Part shown: positions 28,965 to 37,980 of the stretch, piece by piece
Layout: the number at the start of each line of letters is the position of its first letter
Numbering within the stretch: the stretch's first letter is position 1
From: Thermomonas sp.
GTDB taxonomy: Bacteria > Pseudomonadota > Gammaproteobacteria > Xanthomonadales > Xanthomonadaceae
NCBI RefSeq assembly: GCF_019104945.1
Contig: NZ_JAHRWW010000014.1
Span: 121,425-185,424 of the forward strand
Direction of reading: 5' to 3'
Length of the DNA: 64,000 nt
Position numbers and translations under genes: made by a program
The notes under the pieces: generated by a model
Database searches by the model: none
Told to the model about the DNA's origin: nothing
What the model saw: only the letters and a program-made list of their open reading frames with translations

Positions 28965-29306
28965 TTAGCCTTCCGGCTGCGCGGTCCACACCTTTAAGCG
29001 GTGCGCATCATCGGCAGACGCGCCGAGAAAACGCAGGCCCACCCAAAACTGGCCGGGTGCGGCGGCGCGGTCTTTCCACAGCACATGCGCCCCCAGCTCC
29101 AGTGGGCGGCTTGCACCCATGCTATCCGGAAGATTGAAGCGGAATTGAAACAGCGCGTCATCGGGAAGGCTGCGGTTGGCGATCAGCAGCATGCCCCCCA
29201 CCGAAACATTGCCCAGCTGGCCCACCACTTCTTCGGTAACCGTGTCAAAAACTTCCACTCGGCCCTGCACCGAGCGGCGCGGCTGGCGGCGTGATTCAGC
29301 GCCCAT
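28965..29306 (-). CDS. PilZ domain-containing protein
   Basis: This is a 113-residue single-domain PilZ protein, a likely cyclic-di-GMP receptor. The N-terminal RRQPRRSVQGRVEV supplies the RxxxR-type ligand motif and NVSVGGMLL corresponds to the D/NxSxxG motif, so both binding signatures are present. It overlaps the DUF1631 gene by 11 bp at the 3' end of a probable pilB-pilC-pilD-hemW-DUF1631-PilZ transcription unit, which points to pilus or surface control. Confidence 0.88.
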   Translation of the reverse strand: MGAESRRQPRRSVQGRVEVFDTVTEEVVGQLGNVSVGGMLLIANRSLPDDALFQFRFNLPDSMGASRPLELGAHVLWKDRAAAPGQFWVGLRFLGASADDAHRLKVWTAQPEG

Positions 29307-31545
29307 CCTGTGCTCCTGTTACCGTACCGCCGGGGGTGTCTGCAAGTTGCTGGAGATTGCCCAGCGCCTCCTTCCAAGCTGCGTTGGCGGGGGCGTTCGC
29401 GTGCTCGACGATACGCAGCTGGCCGGCAGCGAGTTTGCGCGCCAAGGTGTCCAGTGTGTCGTTGCCCACGCGCTGGCCGCGGCGGTTGACCAATAACGTC
29501 AAGCCCGTCGCTGGGCTGGCCCAAGCAAAGCGGCGGCGCTGTGGTTCGCCGTGTTCGTTATCCATATCGATCCAAGCGGGCAGGCGCAGCTGGGTCAGCT
29601 GCTCGTAGGCGGCCTGCTCCTGTGGCGTGCGCTGCGGCAGGTCGGGGCTATCGCTCGCTTCCACCGCGTCTTCACCCAAGCGCGCCCGTGCTTGCAGTTG
29701 GGAAAGTAATTTCTCTTGAGACGCGGCGGCGCGTTCGGGCTCGATGTCATTGGTAAGGTGGCGGGCAATCGCACCGGCATCCTCGGTGTGGTAGCCCACT
29801 TGTTCAAGCGCGGCGCGAATTTGCCCAATCAGGTCGATCGATGCGGTGCGGTACTTGGACGAAGTGCAGGCATCGAGCAGGCGCGAGGTTACATCGGTGA
29901 GCTTCTGCCATGCCTCCGAATGCTCGCCACCACGCAAATGGGCCAGCGAGAGCACGTCGGTCCACGTTTCTTCCATCAGCCGCGCTTGGAACTCGGGCAA
30001 AGTGCGGTCGGCCAGCAGGCGGGCGATCTCAGTTCCTGCGCACTGCCGCGCCACCGCGAGCTTCTCACGCCCGCGCGCAGCATCCACCTGCCGCCGCTCG
30101 GCCATCTCAGCACGGCGCTGCATGGCCTGCAGGCCCGATTGCAAGGTTTGGTTGGCATCGCTAAACGTGGCTTTATCGCCGGTTTTGTCTTGCTGCACAG
30201 ACGACGCCGCGCGCTGCAGAAGGCCTAGCCATTGCGCGTCCATATCGTCTTCGGCCAGCCAGTTGGCTCCTGCCTCGGAGAGCGTATCAAGCAGCTCGCG
30301 CGCGGGGTGGCTGGGGTTGGTGAAGAATTCTTGGTCACGCAGGGCGATTTGCGTCAGCGGTAGGCGCAGGCGTTCAATCAGCGCCTCGCCGGGGCTGGAT
30401 TTGCGCAGCTTGCCCTGCAGCTGGGTCATGAACAATTGCAGAAGGTCGAAGCTGTCGTTGTCGGTCTGCGAGAGTGCCACACCGTGGCCGCGCTGCTGGC
30501 GGGTTTGTGCCATCAGCATCTGGCGTAGGTCGGCCAATAGGTCAGATTTGTTCGTGGTGCCGTTGCTGAGCTGCTGTAGCGCGGCCAATAGGTCTTCGTG
30601 CGGCAATTCTTCGCGCAGGCGGTCGTCCGTGGGTGCGGCACGGAGTTTGCTGAGTAGCGAACGGCGTTGCCCCAGCATGGACTGTAATAGCGCGAACTCT
30701 TGATTGGACGGCTGTAGCGGTGCAGCAGGTTCGCGTGGGGCCACTAGCTCGCCAAACGGCGAAAGCGTGTTGCTGTCGGTGTGAGGCGCCGCCGCTGTGG
30801 GCGTGGCATCCGCAGCGAGGGTGCCGTCGCTGGTATTGGCGCGCACTCGTACCGGGATAAAACTAAGGTGCGGCAAAATGCCTGATTCCACCAATTTCGC
30901 GTTGAAGTTATCGAGCAGCGCCGTGTAGTGCTCAAATAGCACGCGCTCAAACTGTTGGAACAGGTGCATCCGCGCAAGGCGCGAGAGCTTCAGGCTGTCT
31001 GATGCTTCACCCAGCGCTTCGCAAAGCTGGCGCGGGCCTAGCGGCACAGTATCGGCTTCAAATGCGGATGTTCCGGCCAAAACGCCAAGCCGGTAGCCAA
31101 GCAATTGCAGCCCAAGGCTATTACGCGAGCTGATGCGGCTAGCCATGTTATCCAGCAGCACCTCGTCGCTTATCACGTCTTCGTCGAGCAGGCTCAGCGT
31201 CAGCGTTGTTGCCTCTGGTGTGGCCAGAGCCTGCCGCTGACGGGGCTCTTGCAGGTTGGCCAGCGAGGTTTCAATGTGGTTGTAAAACGTGCGGCTGAAC
31301 ATGCGCAGCCCGCCACTTAAACTGCGAATCGAAGCGCTGCGCTCACCTTCCAGCTTAGGGTCACCGCTATGCGGAAGCCGCGCCAGCGACAGCTCGGTCT
31401 CCATCATGATGGGGTGAATGAGCTCATCCAGCTGCGAACCGGCGCGCGCCATCAAACCTTGTAAAACAGTACGCGCACGGCGCGGCAGGCGCGCTTGCGC
31501 CAAACTGGTAGAAGTGGGATGAGCGGCGTCAGAAGGTACTGCCAC
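29296..31545 (-). CDS. DUF1631 family protein
   Basis: This is a large, 749-residue cytoplasmic protein of the DUF1631 family, sometimes misnamed thymidine phosphorylase in annotations. It is mainly helical and rich in Leu, Gln, Arg and Ala, with no catalytic motif I can recognise. The last 120 residues become beta-like (RRRFAWASPATGLTLLVNRRG) and resemble a degenerate PilZ-type barrel; this is a weak structural impression. It overlaps the dedicated PilZ gene by 11 bp, implying coupled synthesis and perhaps direct partnership. The function is unknown. Confidence 0.82.
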   Translation of the reverse strand: MAVPSDAAHPTSTSLAQARLPRRARTVLQGLMARAGSQLDELIHPIMMETELSLARLPHSGDPKLEGERSASIRSLSGGLRMFSRTFYNHIETSLANLQEPRQRQALATPEATTLTLSLLDEDVISDEVLLDNMASRISSRNSLGLQLLGYRLGVLAGTSAFEADTVPLGPRQLCEALGEASDSLKLSRLARMHLFQQFERVLFEHYTALLDNFNAKLVESGILPHLSFIPVRVRANTSDGTLAADATPTAAAPHTDSNTLSPFGELVAPREPAAPLQPSNQEFALLQSMLGQRRSLLSKLRAAPTDDRLREELPHEDLLAALQQLSNGTTNKSDLLADLRQMLMAQTRQQRGHGVALSQTDNDSFDLLQLFMTQLQGKLRKSSPGEALIERLRLPLTQIALRDQEFFTNPSHPARELLDTLSEAGANWLAEDDMDAQWLGLLQRAASSVQQDKTGDKATFSDANQTLQSGLQAMQRRAEMAERRQVDAARGREKLAVARQCAGTEIARLLADRTLPEFQARLMEETWTDVLSLAHLRGGEHSEAWQKLTDVTSRLLDACTSSKYRTASIDLIGQIRAALEQVGYHTEDAGAIARHLTNDIEPERAAASQEKLLSQLQARARLGEDAVEASDSPDLPQRTPQEQAAYEQLTQLRLPAWIDMDNEHGEPQRRRFAWASPATGLTLLVNRRGQRVGNDTLDTLARKLAAGQLRIVEHANAPANAAWKEALGNLQQLADTPGGTVTGAQDGR

Positions 31546-31623
31546 GAGCAGCGTTGCCTCTTATATGGAACTTGAATAATGCCATGTTATGCGGGAATGT
31601 TGATCCCCTCAATGAGACGCAAT

Positions 31624-32775
31624 TCATTCCAAAAATAGGCCAATGACATCATTAGTAAAGCGGCGGCCTAATTCGGTGGGGCGCAGCCAGTCGTCATCGG
31701 CTTCCAGCCAGCCATTTTCGCGTGCTTTGGCCAGTTGCGGCGCAATCGCGCTGCGCGGCAGGCCGGTGCGGGTTTCAAATAACTGCATTGAAACGCCATC
31801 GTTCAAGCGCAGCGCGTTGAGCATAAAGTCGAACGGCAAACGCGCTTCGCTCAGAAATTCATCTCCAGCAATCGCGTCTTGCGTACCGGCTTTCTCAAGG
31901 TACAGATTCGGATGGCGAATTTTCCAGCGCCGCTGCACCTGCTGCGTCGCCCCCAAGGTCAGCTTGCCGTGCGCGCCCGCACCAATGCCGAAATAATCGC
32001 CAAACTTCCAATAGTTCAGGTTATGCGCGCACTGGTGGCCCTCACGCGCATAGGCACTCACTTCGTACTGCGCAAACCCGGCCTGCGCCAGCTGCGCCTG
32101 GCAGGCTTCTTGGATATCCCACGCAGCGTCGATATCGGGGATGCCTGCAGGCGGGCGCGCGGCAAACTGCGTATTGGGCTCCAGCGTGAGCTGGTAATGG
32201 CTCATATGCGTGGGCGAAAGCGCGATGGCGCGCTCTACGTCGTGCTGTGCCATCGCCAGCGTTTGCTGCGGCAGCGCGTACATCAGGTCGATATTGATAT
32301 TGGAAAACCCAGCGTCCTGCGCCATTTTGACTGCGCGCTCGGCATCGCCGCTGCTGTGAATGCGGCCGAGGCGCTGCAGGCAGCCGTCGTCAAAACTTTG
32401 CACACCAAAGCTCAGCCGGTTCACCCCCGCCGCGCGGTAGCCTTGAAATGGCCCGTGCTCCACCGTGCCGGGGTTGGTTTCCAAGGTGATCTCTGCACCG
32501 GGAGCAAAGCGCAGACGCGCGCTGGCCAGCTGCAGAAACCGATCAATGGCCTCCGGTGGAAATAACGATGGCGTGCCGCCGCCAAAAAACACGCTGTGCA
32601 CCACCCGGCCCCACGCTAAAGGGAGGTCAAAATCGAGGTCGGCAATGAGAGCGTCCACATACGCATCAAATGGCAGCTCGCCGCGTTGTTGGTGCGAGTT
32701 GAAGTCGCAGTACGGGCATTTGCGCACGCACCACGGCATGTGGACGTAGAGTGATAACGGCGGTGGCGTGAGCAT
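31624..32775 (-). CDS. hemW: Radical SAM family heme chaperone HemW
   Basis: This is a 383-residue radical-SAM protein formerly annotated as an oxygen-independent coproporphyrinogen oxidase. The N-terminal LSLYVHMPWCVRKCPYCDF contains the CxxxCxxC cluster motif, followed by VFFGGGTPSLF and TNPGTVE. The protein is shorter than HemN and lacks its extra N-terminal cysteine context, which fits HemW, a heme-trafficking chaperone. It starts 6 bp after pilD and is probably cotranscribed with the pilus genes. Confidence 0.92.
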   Translation of the reverse strand: MLTPPPLSLYVHMPWCVRKCPYCDFNSHQQRGELPFDAYVDALIADLDFDLPLAWGRVVHSVFFGGGTPSLFPPEAIDRFLQLASARLRFAPGAEITLETNPGTVEHGPFQGYRAAGVNRLSFGVQSFDDGCLQRLGRIHSSGDAERAVKMAQDAGFSNINIDLMYALPQQTLAMAQHDVERAIALSPTHMSHYQLTLEPNTQFAARPPAGIPDIDAAWDIQEACQAQLAQAGFAQYEVSAYAREGHQCAHNLNYWKFGDYFGIGAGAHGKLTLGATQQVQRRWKIRHPNLYLEKAGTQDAIAGDEFLSEARLPFDFMLNALRLNDGVSMQLFETRTGLPRSAIAPQLAKARENGWLEADDDWLRPTELGRRFTNDVIGLFLE

Positions 32776-32781
32776 AAGGGG

Positions 32782-33645
32782 CTAGCGTAGCCCAGAGAAA
32801 CGCAAATACGCGTCAACGAGGTCTTGCCCCCACATGAAACTGATCCAGCCGGCGGCCGCCAGATACGGGCCAAACGGAATGGGGGTAGCTTTGTCGCGGC
32901 CTTTCACGGTGAGCCAGATCGAGCCGACCACCGCGCCTAAAAGTGATGAAATGAGGATCGTGGGCAAAATACCGGACAGCCCCATCCACGCACCCAGCGC
33001 GGCCAGCAGCTTGAAGTCGCCGTGCCCCATGCCTTCTTTGCCGGTGAGCTGTTTGAACACCCAGTACACCGACCATAGGCTCATATAACCCGCCATGGCC
33101 CCCAATAACGCGGGCTTTACCGGCATATACAGGCTATCGCTGGCGGCGACCAGCCCCAGCCACATCAGCGGCAGGGTAAGCTGATCGGGTAGCAAGCGGG
33201 TACGAAAGTCGATGCCGGAGAGGGCAACCAGAAAGCTGGTAAGCAGCAGCGCGCCAAAGCCCTGCCAGCCAAAGCCAAAACGCCACGCGCAGGCGACAAA
33301 CAGCAATGCGGTGATGAATTCCACCAGCGGGTATTGGATGGAAATAGGCGTATGGCAGGTGCGACAGCGCCCACGCAGGGCCAACCAGCTCAGCAGCGGG
33401 ATGTTTTCATACCACGCCAGCTGGCGGTGGCAGTGGGTGCATTGCGAACGCTCCACCACAATGCCGGGCGGCGCAGGGGCGTAAAGCTCGGGTTCTTCCA
33501 AAATTTCGCGGGCATCGCGCTTCCACTGCCATTCCAAGCGCGGTGGCAGGCGCAAAATTACTACGTTCAGAAAACTGCCAATCAGCAGGCCAAGTCCGGC
33601 CACGGCGGGAAAGCCGAGGCCGGGGTGTGTGTCGAGAAATGCCAT
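32782..33645 (-). CDS. pilD: Type IV prepilin peptidase / N-methyltransferase
   Basis: This inner-membrane bifunctional aspartic protease cleaves prepilin leaders and methylates the new N-terminal Phe. The 287-residue protein has the cytoplasmic zinc-like tetracysteine (CTHCHRQ and CRTCHTPIS), catalytic aspartates in GIDFRTRLLPD and GHGDFKLLAALGAW, and about eight membrane helices. Its substrates, PilA-like prepilins, are encoded upstream in the same locus. It lies 6 bp after pilC and 6 bp before hemW. Confidence 0.95.
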   Translation of the reverse strand: MAFLDTHPGLGFPAVAGLGLLIGSFLNVVILRLPPRLEWQWKRDAREILEEPELYAPAPPGIVVERSQCTHCHRQLAWYENIPLLSWLALRGRCRTCHTPISIQYPLVEFITALLFVACAWRFGFGWQGFGALLLTSFLVALSGIDFRTRLLPDQLTLPLMWLGLVAASDSLYMPVKPALLGAMAGYMSLWSVYWVFKQLTGKEGMGHGDFKLLAALGAWMGLSGILPTILISSLLGAVVGSIWLTVKGRDKATPIPFGPYLAAAGWISFMWGQDLVDAYLRFSGLR

Positions 33646-33651
33646 GTACGA

Positions 33652-34920
33652 TTAGCCAACAGTTGCTGCGATTTTGAAAATTGGCAAGTACATAGCAACC
33701 ACGATTGAGCCCACCAAGCCGCCAATGATCACCATCACCATGGGTTCAATTAGGCTGGAGAGCGCGTCTACAGTATTGCTAACTTCTTCTTCATAAAACT
33801 CTGCAACTTTATAAAGCATAGAGTCTAGAGCGCCGGACTCCTCGCCAATAGCGGTCATTTGCACCACCATATGTGGGAATAAGTTAACTTGCTTCATTGC
33901 TACATTGATGGGGTAGCCCACTGCTACATCTTCTTTAATGGCAAGAATGGCTTTTTCGTAAATTTTGCTGCCCGTGGCGCCAGCAACGCTGTCTAAGGCT
34001 TCCACTAGCGGGACGCCTGCAGAAAATGTCACTGCGAGTGTGCGAGAAAAACGGGCAATGGCTGATTCGTTCAGTACTTTCCCAATAACGGGGAGTTTTA
34101 ACATCATTTTGTCGATGTTGTGGCGAAGAATGTCCGATCGTTTGTAAAAGTAGATAAACGAGCCGACCGCGATTGCTAGAACTATGCCGATTAGCCAGAA
34201 CCATTTTACAATAATGTCGGAAATTCCGAAAACAAGTCTGCTAAATGCTGGGAGATCGGCTCCGAAGCTGGTGAATGTTTCTTTAAAAATAGGTACTACA
34301 AAAATCATTAATACTGCGCTGACAATAATTGCGACGGCAATAACAGCGGCTGGGTAGAAGAGGGCTTTCTTGATTTTCCCTTTAATGCTTTCAATGTTTT
34401 CTTTGTAGTCGGCGATGGTTTCCAAGACGGTTTCTAGAACGCCTGAAGCTTCGCCAGCACGCACAAGGTTGCGGAACAGTTCGTCAAACTGCACCGGGTA
34501 CTGGCTCATTGCTTCGTAAATAGATGCGCCGCCTTCAATATCATTGCGCAAGCTATTGACCATTTTTTTCATGGTCGGGTTTTTGTTGCCGCTACCAATG
34601 ATCTCCAACGCCTGCACGATGGGCACGCCAGATTTCATCATGGTGGCAATCTGGCGGCTGAAGATCGCAATATCGCGCGCCGAAACTTTTTTAGCTGCCC
34701 CGCCAAACAGCGGCTTGGGCTTGGGCTTCACCACGGTGGGGGTGATGCCCTGCTTGCGTAGGTCGGCGCGCAGCAAGTTGGCGTTGCGTGCCAACTGCTC
34801 GCCTTTCATCACCTTGCCGCGTTTGTCGCGGCCCTGCCAGACAAATTCTTCCAACGGGTTGAGGCGGCGCGCATCGGCGCGTTCCTTGGCCTTGGTAACC
34901 GCTGCTCGGCGTGCAGACAT
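33652..34920 (-). CDS. pilC: Type IV pilus inner-membrane platform protein PilC
   Basis: This is a 422-residue polytopic platform protein that couples the PilB motor to pilus extrusion. Two GspF domains are visible, with FSRQIATMMKSGVPIVQALE (about 85-105) and the second-repeat FSRTLAVTFSAGVPLVEALD (about 290-310), and three or so membrane helices. DNA composition changes sharply inside the gene: the first part (34741-34800, 65% GC by count) matches the surroundings, whereas 34201-34320 is only 37.5% GC. The reading frame is nevertheless intact, which suggests replacement of the 3' two thirds by recombination. Confidence 0.95.
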   Translation of the reverse strand: MSARRAAVTKAKERADARRLNPLEEFVWQGRDKRGKVMKGEQLARNANLLRADLRKQGITPTVVKPKPKPLFGGAAKKVSARDIAIFSRQIATMMKSGVPIVQALEIIGSGNKNPTMKKMVNSLRNDIEGGASIYEAMSQYPVQFDELFRNLVRAGEASGVLETVLETIADYKENIESIKGKIKKALFYPAAVIAVAIIVSAVLMIFVVPIFKETFTSFGADLPAFSRLVFGISDIIVKWFWLIGIVLAIAVGSFIYFYKRSDILRHNIDKMMLKLPVIGKVLNESAIARFSRTLAVTFSAGVPLVEALDSVAGATGSKIYEKAILAIKEDVAVGYPINVAMKQVNLFPHMVVQMTAIGEESGALDSMLYKVAEFYEEEVSNTVDALSSLIEPMVMVIIGGLVGSIVVAMYLPIFKIAATVG

Positions 34921-34941
34921 GACGATCCCCTTCAGTCTCTT

Positions 34942-36669
34942 TTAGTCTTTAGTAACACGGTTGATTTCAATGAGGCTGGTGATCCCCTGTTTCACCTTAT
35001 CCAACGCGGAGCGCCGCAAATCGCGGACGCCGCTGCGCAGGGAGGCCTCGGTCAATTCCTGCACATTACCACCGGCCAGCACGATTTGCTGAATTTCTTC
35101 GGTCATGGGCATGACCTGATAGATGCCCGCGCGGCCCTTGTAGCCGCCGGTACAGTCTTGGCAGCCCACCGCTTCATACACAGTAATGCCCTCGTGGATC
35201 TCATCGGCGGTGAAGCCTTCGGCCAATAAGGCGTGCTCCGGCAGGTGCTGCGGGCGCTTGCAGTCGTGCAGGCGGCGCACCAAGCGCTGGGCGATCACCA
35301 GGTTGACCGAGCTGGTGATGTTGTAGGGGGCAATGCCCATGTTCATCATGCGCGCGATGGTTTGTGGGGCATCGTTGGTGTGTAGAGTAGACAGCACCAT
35401 ATGGCCGGTTTGCGCGGCTTTCACTGCAATTTCGGCGGTTTCAAGGTCGCGGATTTCGCCCACCATGATCACGTCCGGGTCTTGGCGCAGGAAGCTGCGC
35501 AAGGCGGCGGCGAAGGTCATCCCGCGTTTGGCGTTTTGCTGCACCTGGTTAACGCCGGGCAGGCGGATTTCCACCGGGTCTTCCACCGTGCTGATATTGC
35601 GGGTTTCATCGTTCAAGATGCCAAGCGCGGTGTACAGGCTCACGGTTTTACCCGAGCCGGTGGGGCCGGTGACCAGCACCATGCCGTAAGGTTTGTGGAT
35701 GGAGTCGAGAAAGAGCTTTTGCTGCTCTGGCTCGTAGCCCAGTTTTTCGATACCCATCTTGGCGGCGCTGCCGTCCAAGATACGCAGCACGATTTTTTCG
35801 CCAAACAGCGTGGGCAGGGTGCTCACACGGAAGTCGATCTGCTTGGACTTGCTGAGGTTCAGCTTGATACGGCCGTCTTGCGGGATGCGCTTTTCGGCAA
35901 TGTCCAGCTGCGCCATCACCTTGATGCGTGCGGCAATGCGGGAATGCAGTTTCACCGGCACTTTTTTGGCAATCTTCAAAATACCGTCGATGCGGTAGCG
36001 CACCCGGTAGTCGGTTTCGTAAGGTTCAAAGTGAATGTCCGACGCGCCACGGCGAATGGCGTCCACCAAGGCTTTGTTAACGAACTTGACCACCGGCTTG
36101 TCGTCACCGTTGGCATCTACGCCGGTGTCGTTGCTGAAGTCATCGTCGCCAGCGGCGCTAGACTCTAGCCCTTCCAAGCCTTCGGCATCGTCCAGCTCGT
36201 CATTAAACGACTCGGCGGCCTCCAACCATTGGTCGAGGCTCTTTTTAATGCGCTCGGCATCCACCAAAATGGGTTCAACCGCCAAGTTGGTGTGGAACTT
36301 CAGCTCCTCCAGTGCTTGGTTGTTGGTGGGGTCGGAGGTGCCCACAAACAGGCGCCCGCCGCGTTTGAACAGTGGCAGCACGTTGTGCTTGCGCAGCAGC
36401 TCTTCTTTCACCAACGAAACCGCCGACTGCGCCGGGTCAATGGCCAGCGCGTCCACCAGCGGCATGCCAAACTCCACCGAATTCGCCGCCGCCAGCGCAG
36501 CCGGGGTGGTGAGCTTGTGGTCAAGCAGGTACGCCGCAAGCGGGGTTTTTTCCACCGTGGCGCGCTCCATGGCGCGGCGCGCGGCAGCTTCGTCCAGCGC
36601 ACCGTCTTGCACAAGGCGGCGGGCAATACCGGTGATACCCATCAAGTTGGGGGCTGCAGCTGTGTTCAT
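34942..36669 (-). CDS. pilB: Type IV pilus extension ATPase PilB
   Basis: This is the hexameric ATPase that powers pilus assembly, 575 residues. The N-terminal MshEN-like domain (about 1-150), which binds cyclic-di-GMP in relatives, precedes an acidic linker (about 155-190). The ATPase core has Walker A GPTGSGKT at 335-342, an Asp box, Walker B DPDVIMVGEIRD and the His box STLHTNDAP, with a C-terminal zinc tetracysteine (including CQDCTGGYKGR). It starts the pilB-pilC-pilD run; pilC begins 21 bp downstream. Confidence 0.96.
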   Translation of the reverse strand: MNTAAAPNLMGITGIARRLVQDGALDEAAARRAMERATVEKTPLAAYLLDHKLTTPAALAAANSVEFGMPLVDALAIDPAQSAVSLVKEELLRKHNVLPLFKRGGRLFVGTSDPTNNQALEELKFHTNLAVEPILVDAERIKKSLDQWLEAAESFNDELDDAEGLEGLESSAAGDDDFSNDTGVDANGDDKPVVKFVNKALVDAIRRGASDIHFEPYETDYRVRYRIDGILKIAKKVPVKLHSRIAARIKVMAQLDIAEKRIPQDGRIKLNLSKSKQIDFRVSTLPTLFGEKIVLRILDGSAAKMGIEKLGYEPEQQKLFLDSIHKPYGMVLVTGPTGSGKTVSLYTALGILNDETRNISTVEDPVEIRLPGVNQVQQNAKRGMTFAAALRSFLRQDPDVIMVGEIRDLETAEIAVKAAQTGHMVLSTLHTNDAPQTIARMMNMGIAPYNITSSVNLVIAQRLVRRLHDCKRPQHLPEHALLAEGFTADEIHEGITVYEAVGCQDCTGGYKGRAGIYQVMPMTEEIQQIVLAGGNVQELTEASLRSGVRDLRRSALDKVKQGITSLIEINRVTKD

Positions 36670-36727
36670 CTGGTTGGGTTTCTCAAGGTTTACGGCATAA
36701 CTTTAACGTAAACGTAGAAATTGGCCT

Positions 36728-36853
36728 ATGGCGGCCGCAGGGGAGCTGCTCGATGTGTTGCGCGCAATGGGCTATACCCTGCTGCGTATCGATCGGCAGG
36801 GACTGCCCATTTTAGATGAAATGCGCCAGCGTTTTACCAAAGATGATGATTGA
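36728..36853 (+). CDS. Short orphan ORF or gene remnant between pilB and the pilins
   Basis: This 41-codon frame (begins MAAAGELLDVLRAMGYTLLR) is the only coherent reading frame in the 371-bp gap 36670-37040. It looks like the C-terminal tail of a larger enzyme, possibly a sugar-type methyltransferase, but I do not recognise it with confidence. No ribosome-binding site precedes the ATG. It points against the flanking genes. A remnant of a displaced gene is the simplest reading. Confidence 0.25.
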   Translation: MAAAGELLDVLRAMGYTLLRIDRQGLPILDEMRQRFTKDDD

Positions 36854-36927
36854 TACAGTGCGCAATTCCCGGGGATGGATCAAAGTCTGCCGAGGGGGGT
36901 GATCGCCTGTATCAGTGCTTCCCCAGA

Positions 36928-36983
36928 CAGCCAATCACCGCCATGCACATACTTGCACTGACCGGCAATAACGGCATTGGCTG
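36928..36983. repeat. Inverted repeat downstream of the first pilin gene
   Basis: CAGCCAAT (36928-36935) and ATTGGCTG (36976-36983) form 8-bp perfect arms around a 40-base loop, in the otherwise unassigned part of the pilB-pilin gap. There is no T-run on either strand, so I do not call it a terminator. Confidence 0.35.
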
Positions 36984-37040
36984 GTTGGGCTACCGCGCTC
37001 CCCGGGTGTGTGTGGGGGGGGCGGACAAGATCAGATTGCT

Positions 37041-37391
37041 TTATGGCGAATGTGTGCAGTTGCCTGCGCCGTTGGTTAGGTCGCAGGTGACGGTGCCAGT
37101 GCCTGGGGCACGGGGGGTGCCAGTGATGGGGGTGCTAAAATTACTGAAGCCACTGGCGTCAGTGGTGCCAGAACAGGCTCCATTGTGGGGGGCTGGGACA
37201 GTACCTGTGGGGTCGCTGATGCCTGCGAGAGCCGTGTGGGCGTATGACTTAAGTTCCATCATGCAGGCGCGATTGGCGGCACGGATGGTGTATTGCTGGT
37301 AGGCGGGCAGGGCGATGGCGGCAAGGATGGCGATAATGGCCACCACGATCATCAGCTCAATGAGGGTGAAGCCGTGCGCGCGCGATTTCAT
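37041..37391 (-). CDS. Type IV prepilin (second of a tandem pair)
   Basis: This is a 116-residue major-type pilin. A six-residue basic leader ends in Gly7, followed by the conserved [20 protein letters not shown] helix with Glu at mature position 5; PilD would cut between Gly7 and Phe8. The variable globular part contains three cysteines (residue 43 plus a [10 protein letters not shown] loop) and is rich in Gly, Thr and Pro. It is paralogous to the pilin 136 bp upstream but differs in the whole C-terminal half. A near-perfect sigma-54 promoter lies directly upstream, so it can be expressed independently. Confidence 0.93.
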   Translation of the reverse strand: MKSRAHGFTLIELMIVVAIIAILAAIALPAYQQYTIRAANRACMMELKSYAHTALAGISDPTGTVPAPHNGACSGTTDASGFSNFSTPITGTPRAPGTGTVTCDLTNGAGNCTHSP

Positions 37392-37429
37392 GAAGGTGGC
37401 CTGTCAAGTATCTTGGTGTTGACAGGATG

Positions 37430-37446
37430 TAGCAAGATGTGTGCCA
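37430..37446 (-). promoter_or_regulatory. Sigma-54 promoter of the second pilin gene
   Basis: On the minus strand the sequence TGGCACACATCTTGCTA matches the -24/-12 consensus TGGCAC-N5-TTGCW exactly, with GG and GC ten bases apart. The predicted transcription start is about 30 bases before the pilin ATG at 37391. Confidence 0.8.
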
Positions 37447-37472
37447 GTAGTGGGTGGCGCGGTAGTCTAGAC

Positions 37473-37500
37473 AAAAAAGAGGGGCCGAAGCCCCTCTTCT
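37473..37500 (-). terminator. Intrinsic terminator after the first pilin gene
   Basis: On the minus strand AAGAGGGGC and GCCCCTCTT pair around a TTCG loop and are followed by TTTTTGTC. It lies 27 bp after the stop of the upstream pilin and so separates the two pilin transcripts. Confidence 0.88.
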
Positions 37501-37526
37501 TGATGCACGAGCGAAACGGGCGAGAA

Positions 37527-37883
37527 TTAGTTGCCCGAAGCCGACGTGTAGGTGCAGGTGCCACCGGTGGCCATCGCACAGGTCACGGCTGCGTCACCGT
37601 TGCCGGCGGCGGTGGCGGTGATGTCGGTAATGGTGGCCAGAGTCATGCCGGAGGCATCGGTAGTGCCGGTGCAGGCGCTGATGTTCGGCACGGCCGGGGC
37701 GCGGTTGTCGTTGATGTCGGCCAGCACGGTGTTGGCATACGCCTTGGCTTCCGCCAAGCAGGCGCGGTTGGCCGACTTGATGGTGTAGTTCTGGTAGGCC
37801 GGCAGCGCAATGGCAGCCAGAATGGCAATGATCGCCACGACGATCATCAGTTCGATCAGGGTGAAGCCTTGTTGCTTGTTCAT
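37527..37883 (-). CDS. pilA: Major type IV prepilin
   Basis: This is a 118-residue prepilin. The leader MNKQQG is cleaved before Phe7; the mature N-terminus is [20 protein letters not shown]. The globular domain has cysteines suited to a C-terminal disulfide loop (the second near the end, in CTYTSASGN). I start it at ATG 37883, not at the longer open frame, because the leader then has the normal six residues. A sigma-54 promoter stands about 100 bp upstream and a strong terminator follows, as expected for a highly expressed pilin. Calling this one PilA rather than its neighbour is a judgement. Confidence 0.92.
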   Translation of the reverse strand: MNKQQGFTLIELMIVVAIIAILAAIALPAYQNYTIKSANRACLAEAKAYANTVLADINDNRAPAVPNISACTGTTDASGMTLATITDITATAAGNGDAAVTCAMATGGTCTYTSASGN

Positions 37884-37980
37884 AGGTGTATCCCCAGGGT
37901 TAGGTTTGAGTTTCACGCACCGGCGTTGCCCGTTGGTACCGGTCCCGAAACGGGCTCGGTGGTGCGTGCAGGTGTATTAA

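Noticed and set aside
36928..36983. Inverted repeat considered as terminator of the second pilin
   Set aside because: Loop of about 40 bases and no T-run on either strand; more than 55 bp beyond the stop codon.
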